Shown: positions 1 through 7,131 of the stretch, one piece after another
How the letters are laid out: each line of letters opens with the position of its first letter
Numbering within the stretch: position 1 is the first letter of the stretch
Origin: Actinomycetota bacterium
GTDB taxonomy: Bacteria > Actinomycetota > Thermoleophilia > Gaiellales > Gaiellaceae
NCBI GenBank assembly: GCA_013816275.1
Contig: JACDER010000015.1
Coordinates: forward strand, 1-12,080
Direction: 5' to 3'
Length of the DNA stretch: 12,080 nucleotides
Notes under the pieces: model-generated
Told to the model about the DNA's origin: nothing
Databases searched by the model: none
What the model saw: the letters and a program-made list of their open reading frames with translations, nothing else
Position numbers and translations under genes: made by a program

Positions 1-2
1 CC

Positions 3-407
3 GAGGGGATGGGGGCGGGCCTGGCCGTGAACAGGGGCGACCCGCGGATCACGCGGGCCGGCCGAGTGCTGCGGCGGCTGTCGCTCGACGAGCTGCCGCA
101 GTTCTGGAACGTGCTGCGGGGTGAGATGAGCCTGATCGGGCCGAGGCCGACGCTCGCCTACCAGGTGGAGCGCTACACGCCCAGGCAGCGGCGGCGGCTC
201 GAGGTCAGGCCCGGGATCACGGGGTGGGCGCAGGTGCACGGGCGCGCGAAGCTGCCGTGGGACGACCGGATCGAGCTCGACGTCTGGTACGTGGAGCACC
301 GCTCGTTCCTGCTCGACCTGAAGATCCTCGCGCGGACCCCGGCGGCGCTGATGAGCGGAACGTACAAGGGCGCCACCGGCGGGTGGAAACCGAAGGCGGG
401 GCCTTGA
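3..407 (+). CDS. Bacterial sugar transferase (polyprenyl-phosphate sugar-1-phosphate transferase), 3' part
   Basis: This is the C-terminal part of a WcaJ/PglC-type monotopic phosphoglycosyl transferase, which moves a sugar-1-phosphate from a nucleotide sugar to polyprenyl phosphate at the inner face of the membrane and starts a repeat unit. The frame is open to the left window edge, so the ATG at base 9 is probably internal and the N-terminal membrane part is missing. Visible family motifs are SLDELPQFWNVL followed by GEMSLIGPRP, then RPGITGWAQVHGR. The Asp-Glu pair encoded at 87-92 matches the catalytic dyad known from PglC. The stop TGA (405-407) overlaps a TTG start at 404, so the next gene is probably translationally coupled. 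The family call is firm; the sugar transferred cannot be read from the sequence. Confidence 0.93.
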   Translation, partial: EGMGAGLAVNRGDPRITRAGRVLRRLSLDELPQFWNVLRGEMSLIGPRPTLAYQVERYTPRQRRRLEVRPGITGWAQVHGRAKLPWDDRIELDVWYVEHRSFLLDLKILARTPAALMSGTYKGATGGWKPKAGP

Positions 408-802
408 CGGAAGGCCGGGAGGAGACGAGATTCGACTTCCTCGGTGGTCGTACCGTCGAGCAAATCTGGTTCTGGGGAGACTCCGTACGACTGGTTCTCG
501 CTCACGATCCCGACTTCGAGGCGGAAACGCACGCGGACGTTCACATCGCCGACCTCTTCGACCGAGGAGAGGTCACCGCTCGGATCGATGTCGGGACAGC
601 TCCGGAGGAAGCCGGCGCCGTCCTGCGGCTCCTGAGGGGTCGCCTCGTCGACGCGTCGGCTCGAGACGGTGTCCTCACCCTTCTCTTCGACGGGGGCGAG
701 GAGCTCCGTGCCTATCCGAGCGCGGAGTTCGAGAGCTGGAAGGTGACCGGGAACGAAGGCAGCTTCCAGTGTCTTCCCGGAGGTGAGGTCGACTCGTGGT
801 GA
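404..802 (+). CDS. DUF6188-like small protein
   Basis: A 132-residue soluble protein of unknown function. The start chosen is TTG 404, which overlaps the preceding stop (TTGA); the longer in-frame version from ATG 224 would run through the conserved sugar-transferase motifs and is unlikely. The N-terminus has the pattern FLGGRTVEQIWFWGDSVRLV and the C-terminus ends in ESWKVTGNEG followed by CLPGGEVDSW. I recognise this from memory as the layout of actinobacterial DUF6188 proteins (a W..tG..G...cmPGGe..W ending). No signal peptide, membrane helix or catalytic motif is visible. Local GC is clearly lower than in the preceding gene: bases 421-540 are about 60% G+C by hand count, against about 80% for 1-60. 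Its presence in a polysaccharide locus may be incidental. Confidence 0.75.
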   Translation: MTEGREETRFDFLGGRTVEQIWFWGDSVRLVLAHDPDFEAETHADVHIADLFDRGEVTARIDVGTAPEEAGAVLRLLRGRLVDASARDGVLTLLFDGGEELRAYPSAEFESWKVTGNEGSFQCLPGGEVDSW

Positions 803-837
803 TGCAGCTCGAAGGGCCTTCCTGCGCCTCCCGGCAC

Positions 838-843
838 TAACCT
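838..843 (+). promoter_or_regulatory. Candidate -10 box (TAACCT) before the ATP-grasp gene
   Basis: TAACCT fits the TAnnnT form of an actinobacterial -10 element and lies 10 bases before ATG 854, in the 51-base gap after the DUF6188-like gene. No Shine-Dalgarno sequence is seen before the ATG, so a transcript beginning at or just before the start codon is plausible. No convincing -35 box is visible. This is the weakest of five such boxes because its spacing is longest. Confidence 0.35.
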
Positions 844-853
844 TCGCCTTCGC

Positions 854-1867
854 ATGACGGCCGTCCTCTTCACGTGCGCCGGTAGGCGCGTCGACATCGT
901 GACCGCGTTCTCCCGGGCGGGAGCGACGACGGTCGCGACCGATCTCAACCCGCTCGCGCCGACGCTCTACCACGCCGACCAGCACGCCTTCCTCCCCCGT
1001 GTCGAGGACCCCGGCTACATCCCGAAGCTGCGCGAGGCCATCACTACTTACGGCGTAAGTCTCGTCGTGCCGTTGACCGACCTCGACCAGGAGATCCTCG
1101 CTCGGGCACGCGACCACGGTGAGCTCGGATGCGAGGCACTTCTCCCGCGCGCGGAGGTGGTCGAGCGCGTCAACGACAAGTACCTCGCTCACGAGTTCTT
1201 CGAGGAGAACGGGATCGCGTCCCCCCCGAGCTGGCTCCCAGAGGATCTCCCGGACGACCTCGAGTTTCCCGTCCTCGTCAAGGCCCGCAAGGGCTTCGGC
1301 TCGCAGCACATCTATCGCGCCGAGAATCGCGAGGAGCTCGACTTCTTCCTCGGCTACACCGAGGCCGACTCGTTCGTCCAGAAGTGCTGCCGGGGCGAGG
1401 AGTTCTCGATCGACCTCTTCTGCGACTTCGACGGGCATTGTCTGAACGCGATCCCGCGGACGATGATCGAGTCGCGCGGCGGCGAGACGGTCAAGGGGAT
1501 GACGATCAAGGACTGGGACTTGATCAACTACGGCGCCCTCGTCGCCGAGACCCTGGGACTCGCCGGCCCGGCAAACGTCCAGTGCTTCCGCGAGGAGGAG
1601 GGCCGCCGCCACGAGGTGACGGACGTGAACCCCCGTTTCGGCGGCGGGTTCCCGCTTCCGCTCGCCGCCGGGAGCCGCTACCCGGAGCTCGCGATCGCGC
1701 TTGCCGAGGGTGAGAAGCCCGAGCCGAGGCTGGGCGACTTCAGGGAGGGCGTGATGATGAGCCGGTTCCTCTCCCACCTGTGTCTGACGACCGCGGATGA
1801 CGGTACCCTCGAACCGTTCTCCGAGGATGTCCCAGAGCCGATTGCAAACGAGCCCGGCGAGGCGTGA
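854..1867 (+). CDS. ATP-grasp ligase, carbamoyl-phosphate-synthase-like/PylC-like
   Basis: A 337-residue cytoplasmic ATP-grasp enzyme. Residues 1-100 form a Rossmann-like pre-ATP-grasp domain (TCAGRRVDIVTAF, then ATDLNPLAPTLYHAD). The ATP-grasp core follows: NDKY around 107-110, the lysine and glycine-rich loop LVKARKGFGS at 141-150, acidic EEF at 182-184, and the metal-binding segment EVTDVNPRFGGG at 254-265. Enzymes of this fold join a carboxylate to an amine or thiol through an acyl phosphate. This subgroup is often annotated as carbamoyl-phosphate synthase large-subunit-like, but the protein is far too short for CarB. In this setting it may add an amino acid or similar acid to a sugar, which is inference. 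The TGA stop overlaps the GTG of the next gene at 1864 (GTGA). Confidence 0.88.
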   Translation: MTAVLFTCAGRRVDIVTAFSRAGATTVATDLNPLAPTLYHADQHAFLPRVEDPGYIPKLREAITTYGVSLVVPLTDLDQEILARARDHGELGCEALLPRAEVVERVNDKYLAHEFFEENGIASPPSWLPEDLPDDLEFPVLVKARKGFGSQHIYRAENREELDFFLGYTEADSFVQKCCRGEEFSIDLFCDFDGHCLNAIPRTMIESRGGETVKGMTIKDWDLINYGALVAETLGLAGPANVQCFREEEGRRHEVTDVNPRFGGGFPLPLAAGSRYPELAIALAEGEKPEPRLGDFREGVMMSRFLSHLCLTTADDGTLEPFSEDVPEPIANEPGEA

Positions 1868-3261
1868 TCCGGGCTGCCCCGGTACTGCTGGCCCTCGCGG
1901 GCCTGGCCGCAGGCTGCGCCGGCGGCGGCGGCACCCCTGAGCCGAAGCCCAAGCCGAAGCCTGAGCCGCCCTCCGCCCAGCCGAAGGCCAAGGGACCGCT
2001 CGTCTACGTGTCCGTCTTCGACGGCGACACGCACGAGACGATCAAGGGTGCGGTGATCGAGATCGGCGGGCGCAAGGACGAGGTCAGCAGGCGCGGGATC
2101 GGAAAGCTCCGCGTCCGGCGCGCGCGGCCGCTGCCGGTGACGGCGTGGGCGCCCCACTACCCCAGGAGAACCGTGCGACTGTCCTTCAACCACCGCAAAT
2201 GGCGAACGCTCTACCTCTACAGCCCCGCGCTGCAATGGCCGATGTACGGCGTGGACCCGGCCCGAACCCAGGTGCAGGCAAGCATCCGCATCCGCCCGCC
2301 GTTCCGGATCGCCTGGTCGCGCGGGATGGGCAGCCTGATCGAGTTTCCGGCCGTCGTCTCGGAGGGCGTCGCGTTCATCGGCAACGCCCGCGGTGTCGTC
2401 CTCGCCGTCTCGATGAAGACCGGGAGAGTGGCCTGGACGCGCCGCACCGGCAGCAAGATGGCGGCCTCGCCCGCGGTCGTCGGGAACGAGATCGTCGTCC
2501 ACGGGATGGACGGGCGCATCTACGTCCTCGACCGCTACAACGGCAGCATCCTGCGGCGCTTCTCCGTGGGGTCGTCGATCGAGTCTTCTCCGGTCGTCCG
2601 CGACGGAATCGACTACTTCGGAGCATGGAACGGCACCGTCTACGCCCTCGACATCCGCAACGGGCGCATGAAGTGGACGTACTCCTCCGGATACAAGATC
2701 ACGTCGAGCGCCGCGCTCTACGGCGGCAAGGTCTTCATCGGCGACTACGGCGGCAGGCTGCTCGCCCTGAGCGCCGCGAGCGGTGGGCTGAGCTGGTCGG
2801 GATCCGTGAACGGGCGCATCTACGGCACGCCGGCGATCGCCGCAGGGCGGGTGTTCGTCCCCTCGTCGACCGGTGGATCCCTGACGGCGTTCTCGGTCAC
2901 GGGCCGGAGCCTGTGGTCGCGCTCGACGGGCTCGTATGTCTACTCCTCGCCCGCCGCCTGGGACGGCCGCGTCTTCGTCGGCTCGTACAACGGGCTCCTC
3001 TACTGCCTGTCGGCGGCGAGCGGCTCGACGCTCTGGACGGCGAACGCAGGCGGCAGGATCTCCGGCGCGGCGGTCGTCGTCGACCGCATCGTCTACGCGG
3101 GCACGACCCGCCGGATCATCGGCGTCGACGCCCGCTCGGGCAGGATCCGGTTCACCTTCCCGCACGGTGAGTACGTGCCGGTCTCCGGAAACGGGCAGCG
3201 GCTGCTCTTCCACGGCTTCTCGCGGCTCTACGCGCTCGAGTCCAAGCACCGAAGCTCGTGA
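1864..3261 (+). CDS. Lipoprotein with PQQ-like beta-propeller
   Basis: A 465-residue exported protein. The GTG start overlaps the previous stop. Residues 1-18 are a lipoprotein signal with lipobox LAAGC (Cys18), so the mature protein should sit on the outer face of the cell membrane. A Pro/Lys linker (25-36) follows, then a beta-sandwich of about 60 residues (VYVSVFDGDTHETIKGAVIEIGG to TLYLYSP) resembling carboxypeptidase-regulatory or Ig-like folds. From residue 125 (WPMYG.D..RT) to the end I count about seven propeller repeats of the form rVfvGs.nG.lyaLda.tG...W. These belong to the PQQ/BamB/YVTN superfamily. Nothing shows that it binds PQQ or has dehydrogenase activity; a scaffold or glycan-binding role is more likely. 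The next gene encodes a clear paralogue and overlaps by GTGA. Confidence 0.88.
   Translation: MIRAAPVLLALAGLAAGCAGGGGTPEPKPKPKPEPPSAQPKAKGPLVYVSVFDGDTHETIKGAVIEIGGRKDEVSRRGIGKLRVRRARPLPVTAWAPHYPRRTVRLSFNHRKWRTLYLYSPALQWPMYGVDPARTQVQASIRIRPPFRIAWSRGMGSLIEFPAVVSEGVAFIGNARGVVLAVSMKTGRVAWTRRTGSKMAASPAVVGNEIVVHGMDGRIYVLDRYNGSILRRFSVGSSIESSPVVRDGIDYFGAWNGTVYALDIRNGRMKWTYSSGYKITSSAALYGGKVFIGDYGGRLLALSAASGGLSWSGSVNGRIYGTPAIAAGRVFVPSSTGGSLTAFSVTGRSLWSRSTGSYVYSSPAAWDGRVFVGSYNGLLYCLSAASGSTLWTANAGGRISGAAVVVDRIVYAGTTRRIIGVDARSGRIRFTFPHGEYVPVSGNGQRLLFHGFSRLYALESKHRSS
1936..1971 (+). repeat. Pro-Lys/Pro-Glu codon repeat (linker)
   Basis: Tandem CCG/CCC-AAG and related codons encode a 12-residue PEPKPKPKPEPP stretch just after the lipidated Cys. 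It is probably a stiff spacer, perhaps to hold the propeller away from the membrane through the wall. Confidence 0.7.
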
Positions 3262-4505
3262 AACGTCTGCTGATCGGGCTCGTCGTCCTCGCCCTGCTCG
3301 CCGGCGGGGCGGGTGCCGCCTACTACTTCTACAAGCAACACCAGGCCCGCGATATTCGCGGCTCGTCCTCGGTCGAGTTCGTCACCACCGCAGGCCCCGA
3401 AAAGCCCGTGAAGGTCGAGAAGGGGATCGACTGGCCGATGTACGGCTACGACGCGCAGCGGACGCACGTGGCGCCGGGGAAGGTGCACCCCCCGTTCCGC
3501 CGGCTCTGGTGGTTCGGCGCGCGCAGCCTGCTCGAATTCCCGCCGGCGATCGCGTACGGGCGGCTCTACTTCACGAACAACACCGGGGTGACCTTCGCCG
3601 TCGGCGCCCATAACGGCGGACGCGCCTGGCACCGCCTTTCCGGCCGCTGCGTGGCCTCGTCCCCCGCCGTCTCCGGGCGTCTCGTCTTCCAGGCGTTCCT
3701 GAACAAGCGTCCGTGCAACAACACCGCCTCGGGCCTCGCCGGGCAGATCGTCGCGTACTACGTCGGCTCGGGCAAGACCCGCTGGAGCAAGACGATCGGG
3801 CCGAGCGAGACGTCACCGCTCGTGGCGGGTGGGCACGTCTACGTCGGCGACTGGAACGGCGACATCTTCGCGTTCAACGGGAATACGGGCAAGCTCGCCT
3901 GGAAGTACCACACGGGCGGGAAGGTGAAGGGGGGGCTCGCCTTCACCCACGGCCGGGTCTACGCGGGCTCCTACGACCACCACGTCTACTGCCTCGACGC
4001 CCTCGACGGCAAGCTGATCTGGCGGGCCAGCGCGCAGGACCGGCTCGGCTCCCAGGCGAACTTCTACTCCACGCCGGCGGTCGCCTACGGCCGCGTCTAC
4101 ATCGGCGGAACGGACGGGAAGGTGTATTCGTACGGCGCCTCGAGCGGGCAGCTCCGCTGGTCGCACGACACCGGCGGCTACGTCTACTCGTCGCCGGCCG
4201 TCTGGAGGCAGCGCGTCTTCGCCGGCTCGTACAGCGGAACGTTCTACGCCTTCGATGCCGCGACCGGTGACGTTCGCTGGCATTTCGACGCGCACGCGGA
4301 GATCTCGGGCTCGCCGACGGTGATCGACGGGATCGTCTACTTCGCCACGCTCGACAAGCGCACGTACGCGCTGGACGCGCGCACCGGGAAGCAGGTCTGG
4401 ACGTTCCCGGATGGCCAGTACTCACCCGTCGTCACCGACAAGAAGCGGCTCTACCTGGTCGGCCACGCCCGACTCTACGGGCTGGTTCCGAAGCGGAGAG
4501 GGTAG
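3258..4505 (+). CDS. Membrane-anchored PQQ-like beta-propeller, paralogue of the preceding gene
   Basis: A 415-residue protein with an uncleaved-looking N-terminal membrane anchor (KRLLIGLVVLALLAGGAGAAYYFY, residues 2-25) and no lipobox Cys. After a linker of about 30 residues the propeller opens at 59-63 with the same WPMYG.D..RT.V motif as its neighbour, and the next segment (PPFR..W..G..SLLEFP) also matches. About seven repeats follow, and both proteins end alike (YVYSSPAvW, then DARTGkqvWTFPdGqYsPV). It lacks the extra beta-sandwich and Pro/Lys linker of the lipoprotein, and has an insertion near 145-165 in the second repeat. Cys131 and Cys153 could form a disulphide outside the cell. Its GTG start overlaps the preceding stop. 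A tandem duplication followed by divergence is the simplest origin; the function is unknown. Confidence 0.87.
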   Translation: MKRLLIGLVVLALLAGGAGAAYYFYKQHQARDIRGSSSVEFVTTAGPEKPVKVEKGIDWPMYGYDAQRTHVAPGKVHPPFRRLWWFGARSLLEFPPAIAYGRLYFTNNTGVTFAVGAHNGGRAWHRLSGRCVASSPAVSGRLVFQAFLNKRPCNNTASGLAGQIVAYYVGSGKTRWSKTIGPSETSPLVAGGHVYVGDWNGDIFAFNGNTGKLAWKYHTGGKVKGGLAFTHGRVYAGSYDHHVYCLDALDGKLIWRASAQDRLGSQANFYSTPAVAYGRVYIGGTDGKVYSYGASSGQLRWSHDTGGYVYSSPAVWRQRVFAGSYSGTFYAFDAATGDVRWHFDAHAEISGSPTVIDGIVYFATLDKRTYALDARTGKQVWTFPDGQYSPVVTDKKRLYLVGHARLYGLVPKRRG

Positions 4506-4508
4506 AGT
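4503..4508 (+). promoter_or_regulatory. Candidate -10 box (TAGAGT) overlapping a stop codon
   Basis: TAGAGT lies 8 bases before the GTG start at 4517, the spacing expected if transcription begins on the start codon. The first three bases are the TAG stop of the propeller gene. A GGAGAGGG run at 4495-4502 could act as a distant ribosome binding site, so the gene may also be read from the upstream transcript. No clear -35 box is seen. Confidence 0.4.
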
Positions 4509-4516
4509 CGGCGCCC

Positions 4517-5392
4517 GTGACCTCCCGGGACAAGCGTGATTTCGACGAGCTCGACGCGGAACGCGAAGTCGACCTTCGCCGCTACTGGAACGCGCTCGTC
4601 ACCCGCTGGTGGCTTCCGATCGCCGGCCTCGTGGCCGGCCTGATCATCGGCTACCTGCTCACGCTCGGCGGGAACCAGGTCTACGAGGCAACCGCCCTCG
4701 TCTCGCTCGGCACGCCCTACGCCGGCACCTCGCCGATCCAGGGCCTCCCGACGAACTCCACCTATGTGGACCGGCTCGTCCACTCCGAGTACGCAGCCCG
4801 GATCGCGGCCGCCAAGGCCGGCCTCCGCCCGGGCCAGGTGCGGAACAACGTCTCGACCAAGGCCGTCAGCGGCGGGAAGGGAACGCTCAAGGCCGGCCAG
4901 ACGCCGCTCTACGAGATCTCGCTCACCGGGGCGGTTCCGAGGAAGGTGCAGGCGGCGACGCTCTCCCTGTCCAACCAGGTCATCAGCAGGATCTCCGGTT
5001 ACGTCGATACGAAGATCTCGGGCTACGAGACGCTGCTCTCGAGCTTGAATGCCCAGCTCGACTCGAACAGGCTGCGCATCAACAGCCTCAGGCGCGCCCT
5101 CGCCAACGCGAGCGGCCTCTCCCAGCTCGACCAGCTCGTGATCGTCACCCAGCTCGACAACGCCGTCCAGCAGAGCGGGACCCTCCTCCAGAACAAGACC
5201 ACGACCGAGGGGCAGCTCTCCCTCGCGAAAGACGTCGAGAAGCCGCGGATCATCGCGCCGCCCGTTCCGACGAAGACGACCGCGCGGTCGACTCGCAACT
5301 CGATGCTGGTCGGCGGGGTGATCGGCCTCCTGCTCGGGATCGTCGCTGCGCTCCTGTCCGAGCCCGTGCTGCGGCGCGTTCGCGAGCGCTGA
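4517..5392 (+). CDS. Wzz-type polysaccharide chain-length/co-polymerase protein
   Basis: A 291-residue membrane protein of the polysaccharide co-polymerase (Wzz) type, which sets glycan chain length and assists polymerisation or export. An N-terminal cytoplasmic part (DLRRYWNALVTRWWLP) leads into a first membrane helix at about 32-50. A long extracytoplasmic region follows, with a helical, probably coiled-coil stretch at about 165-245 (many Leu, Gln, Ser and Asn). A Pro-containing segment (APPVPTKT) then precedes a second helix at about 263-281 and a basic tail. No Walker A or tyrosine-rich kinase tail is present, so this is the membrane part alone; any partner tyrosine kinase must be elsewhere. 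The start is GTG 4517, 11 bases after the preceding stop. Confidence 0.88.
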   Translation: MTSRDKRDFDELDAEREVDLRRYWNALVTRWWLPIAGLVAGLIIGYLLTLGGNQVYEATALVSLGTPYAGTSPIQGLPTNSTYVDRLVHSEYAARIAAAKAGLRPGQVRNNVSTKAVSGGKGTLKAGQTPLYEISLTGAVPRKVQAATLSLSNQVISRISGYVDTKISGYETLLSSLNAQLDSNRLRINSLRRALANASGLSQLDQLVIVTQLDNAVQQSGTLLQNKTTTEGQLSLAKDVEKPRIIAPPVPTKTTARSTRNSMLVGGVIGLLLGIVAALLSEPVLRRVRER

Positions 5393-5399
5393 CACCGAC

Positions 5400-6341
5400 G
5401 TGTTCGAGGGCAAGACCGTCGCGGTCGTGGTTCCCGCCTACAACGAGGAGCCGCTGATCGGGACGACGCTGGGCGGAATTCCGGAGTTCGTCGACCGCGT
5501 GATCGTCGTCGACGACGGCTCGCGGGACGGCACCAGGGAGCGCGTGCGCGCGCTCGCGGATGGCCGCGTCGAGCTGGTCGAGCACGGCGACAACCGGGGA
5601 GTCGGGGCCGCGATCGTGTCCGGCTACCGGCGCGCGCTCGAGGAGCGCATCGACGTCACGTGCGTCATGGCTGCCGACAACCAGATGGATCCCGACGACC
5701 TGGCGGCGATCGTCGAGCCGGTTGCGCGGGGCGAGGTGGAGTACTCGAAGGCGAACCGCCTCTTCACCGGCCGCGCCTGGGAGCTGATCCCGCGTCACCG
5801 CTACCTCGGTAATGCGGGACTCTCGTTCCTGACCAAGATCGCCTCCGGCTACTGGCACGTGGCCGACTCGCAGTCCGGGTACACCGCGATCTCCCTCGGC
5901 GCGCTCGAGGAGCTCGACCTGGAGCGGATCTACCCGCGCTACGGCTTCCCGAACGACATGCTCGTCCACCTGAACGTCGTCGGCGCCCGGGTGCGCGACG
6001 TCCCCTCGCGCCCGGTCTACGGTGTCGGCGAGCGCTCGGACATCAAGCTCTGGAAGGTCGTGCCGACGATCTCCTGGCTCCTCCTCAAGGCGTTCATGTG
6101 GCGGTTGAAGACGAAGTACGTGATCCGTGACTTCCATCCGCTCGTCCTCTTCTACGTGCTCGGGATCGCGCTGACGCTCGCCGGGCTCGGGCTCGGGATT
6201 ACGGTCACCGTGCTGCGCATCCTCGGCAACGGGATCACGCCTGCGACCGTCGTGCTCGTCGCGCTGCTGCTCATCTCGGGCATCCAGTTCCTGCTCTTCG
6301 CCATGCTGTTCGACATGGAGTCGAACCGGGACCTGCGGTGA
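5400..6341 (+). CDS. GT2 glycosyltransferase with two C-terminal membrane helices
   Basis: A 313-residue family 2 glycosyltransferase of the GT-A fold. The nucleotide-sugar site shows VVVPAYNEE at 9-17 and VIVVDDGSRDGT at 34-45. The usual DADGQxDP metal-binding segment appears as AADNQMDP at 91-98, a variant found in some relatives of DPM1-like enzymes. DSQSGYTA (156-163) matches the acceptor-side motif of this group. Two hydrophobic helices follow (about 246-273 and 282-304), anchoring the enzyme with its catalytic domain in the cytoplasm. It probably transfers a sugar to a polyprenyl-linked acceptor or to polyprenyl phosphate. It starts at GTG 5400, 7 bases after the Wzz stop and without a visible Shine-Dalgarno sequence, and its TGA overlaps the methyltransferase start region. 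Confidence 0.9.
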   Translation: MFEGKTVAVVVPAYNEEPLIGTTLGGIPEFVDRVIVVDDGSRDGTRERVRALADGRVELVEHGDNRGVGAAIVSGYRRALEERIDVTCVMAADNQMDPDDLAAIVEPVARGEVEYSKANRLFTGRAWELIPRHRYLGNAGLSFLTKIASGYWHVADSQSGYTAISLGALEELDLERIYPRYGFPNDMLVHLNVVGARVRDVPSRPVYGVGERSDIKLWKVVPTISWLLLKAFMWRLKTKYVIRDFHPLVLFYVLGIALTLAGLGLGITVTVLRILGNGITPATVVLVALLLISGIQFLLFAMLFDMESNRDLR

Positions 6342-7129
6342 TGGACTCGGCCGAGGCGAACCGGCGGTTCTACGAGACGGTCGCTGCGGAGTACGACGAG
6401 AAGGAGGTCGCGGTCGCGAATCCGCGCGCGCGGGCACTGCTCGAGGGCGCGCTCAGACAGGCGCTCGCCCTCGCTCCCGGCGGCGCGGTGCTCGATGCCT
6501 GCGGCGGGTCCGGAAACGCGTCGGAGATGCTCGTCCGGATGGGCGCGGAGCCGGTCCTCGTCGACGTCTCCCCCGAGATGATCGAGCTCTGGCGCGCGAA
6601 GGCCCGGCGGGCCGGGATCGAGCCTGAGGTGGTGCAGGCCGAGATCGTCGACTTCCTCCGGGATGACTCGCGAACCTGGGACGTGGTCGTCTTTTCCTCG
6701 GCGCTCCACCATCTCGAGAACTACGAGCAGGCAGTCGAGGCCGCGGCGGACAGGATCACGCCCGGGGGCGTTCTCGTCACCGTCTTCGACCCTCCCCTGG
6801 CCGAGCCGGGGGACCGCTTCATACGCCGGGTCGACTGGGTGCTCTTCCAGGCGCTGCACGAGCCGCGCGACTTCCTCGAGACGGTGCGCGCACGGCTCCG
6901 CCGCAGCTCGCAGGGGGAGCCTCCCGTCGGCCGGCTCGCGGAGCGCTACGCCCTCGACGGCGTGGACGATCTCGAGCTGCGCCGCCTGCTCGAGACGCGC
7001 GGGTTCGAGATCGTCCTCCACGAGCGGACGCCCGAGGCCAGGATGCTGGCCACGAGGGCGCTCCTTCGCTTGGCCGGCCGGGACGGCGCCTTCCGGCTGA
7101 TCGCCCGCCGCCGGCCGGAAGCCGTGTAA
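6341..7129 (+). CDS. Class I SAM-dependent methyltransferase
   Basis: A 262-residue cytoplasmic methyltransferase. Motif I is VLDACGGSGN (50-59), followed by the acidic residue that binds the SAM ribose in VLVDVSPEM (Asp75). A motif-IV-like VVVFSSALHHL lies at 115-125 and a post-motif glycine turn PGGVLVTV at 141-148. This layout fits the Methyltransf_11/25 group. The C-terminal third is charged and has no recognised domain. In this operon it most likely methylates a sugar or a lipid-linked intermediate, but the substrate cannot be read. ATG 6341 overlaps the preceding TGA by one base (TGATG); a GTG at 6338 directly before it is an equally coupled alternative that adds one residue. Confidence 0.87.
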   Translation: MDSAEANRRFYETVAAEYDEKEVAVANPRARALLEGALRQALALAPGGAVLDACGGSGNASEMLVRMGAEPVLVDVSPEMIELWRAKARRAGIEPEVVQAEIVDFLRDDSRTWDVVVFSSALHHLENYEQAVEAAADRITPGGVLVTVFDPPLAEPGDRFIRRVDWVLFQALHEPRDFLETVRARLRRSSQGEPPVGRLAERYALDGVDDLELRRLLETRGFEIVLHERTPEARMLATRALLRLAGRDGAFRLIARRRPEAV

Positions 7130-7131
7130 CC

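Noticed and set aside
810..822. GAAGGGCCTTC palindrome after the DUF6188-like gene as a terminator
   Set aside because: The loop would be a single base and there is no T run, so it cannot form a standard terminator hairpin.
173..1777. Long minus-strand open frame (534 codons) across the first three genes
   Set aside because: Antisense shadow of GC-rich coding sequence: its product is rich in Arg, Glu and Asp runs with no domain, while the plus strand has clear families.
1678..3249. Long minus-strand open frame (523 codons) opposite the lipoprotein propeller
   Set aside because: The protein is low complexity (Arg, Asp, Ala, Pro) with no recognisable fold, and the plus strand encodes well-formed propeller repeats.
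1864..4505. Propeller genes as quinoprotein alcohol or glucose dehydrogenases
   Set aside because: I see only short propeller repeats, not the Trp-docking motifs, vicinal Cys pair or metal ligands of PQQ dehydrogenases, and lengths of 415-465 are short for the alcohol dehydrogenase type.
5250..6437. Minus-strand open frame opposite the first GT2
   Set aside because: Shadow frame: no motifs, and it covers a GT2 with intact motifs and helices.
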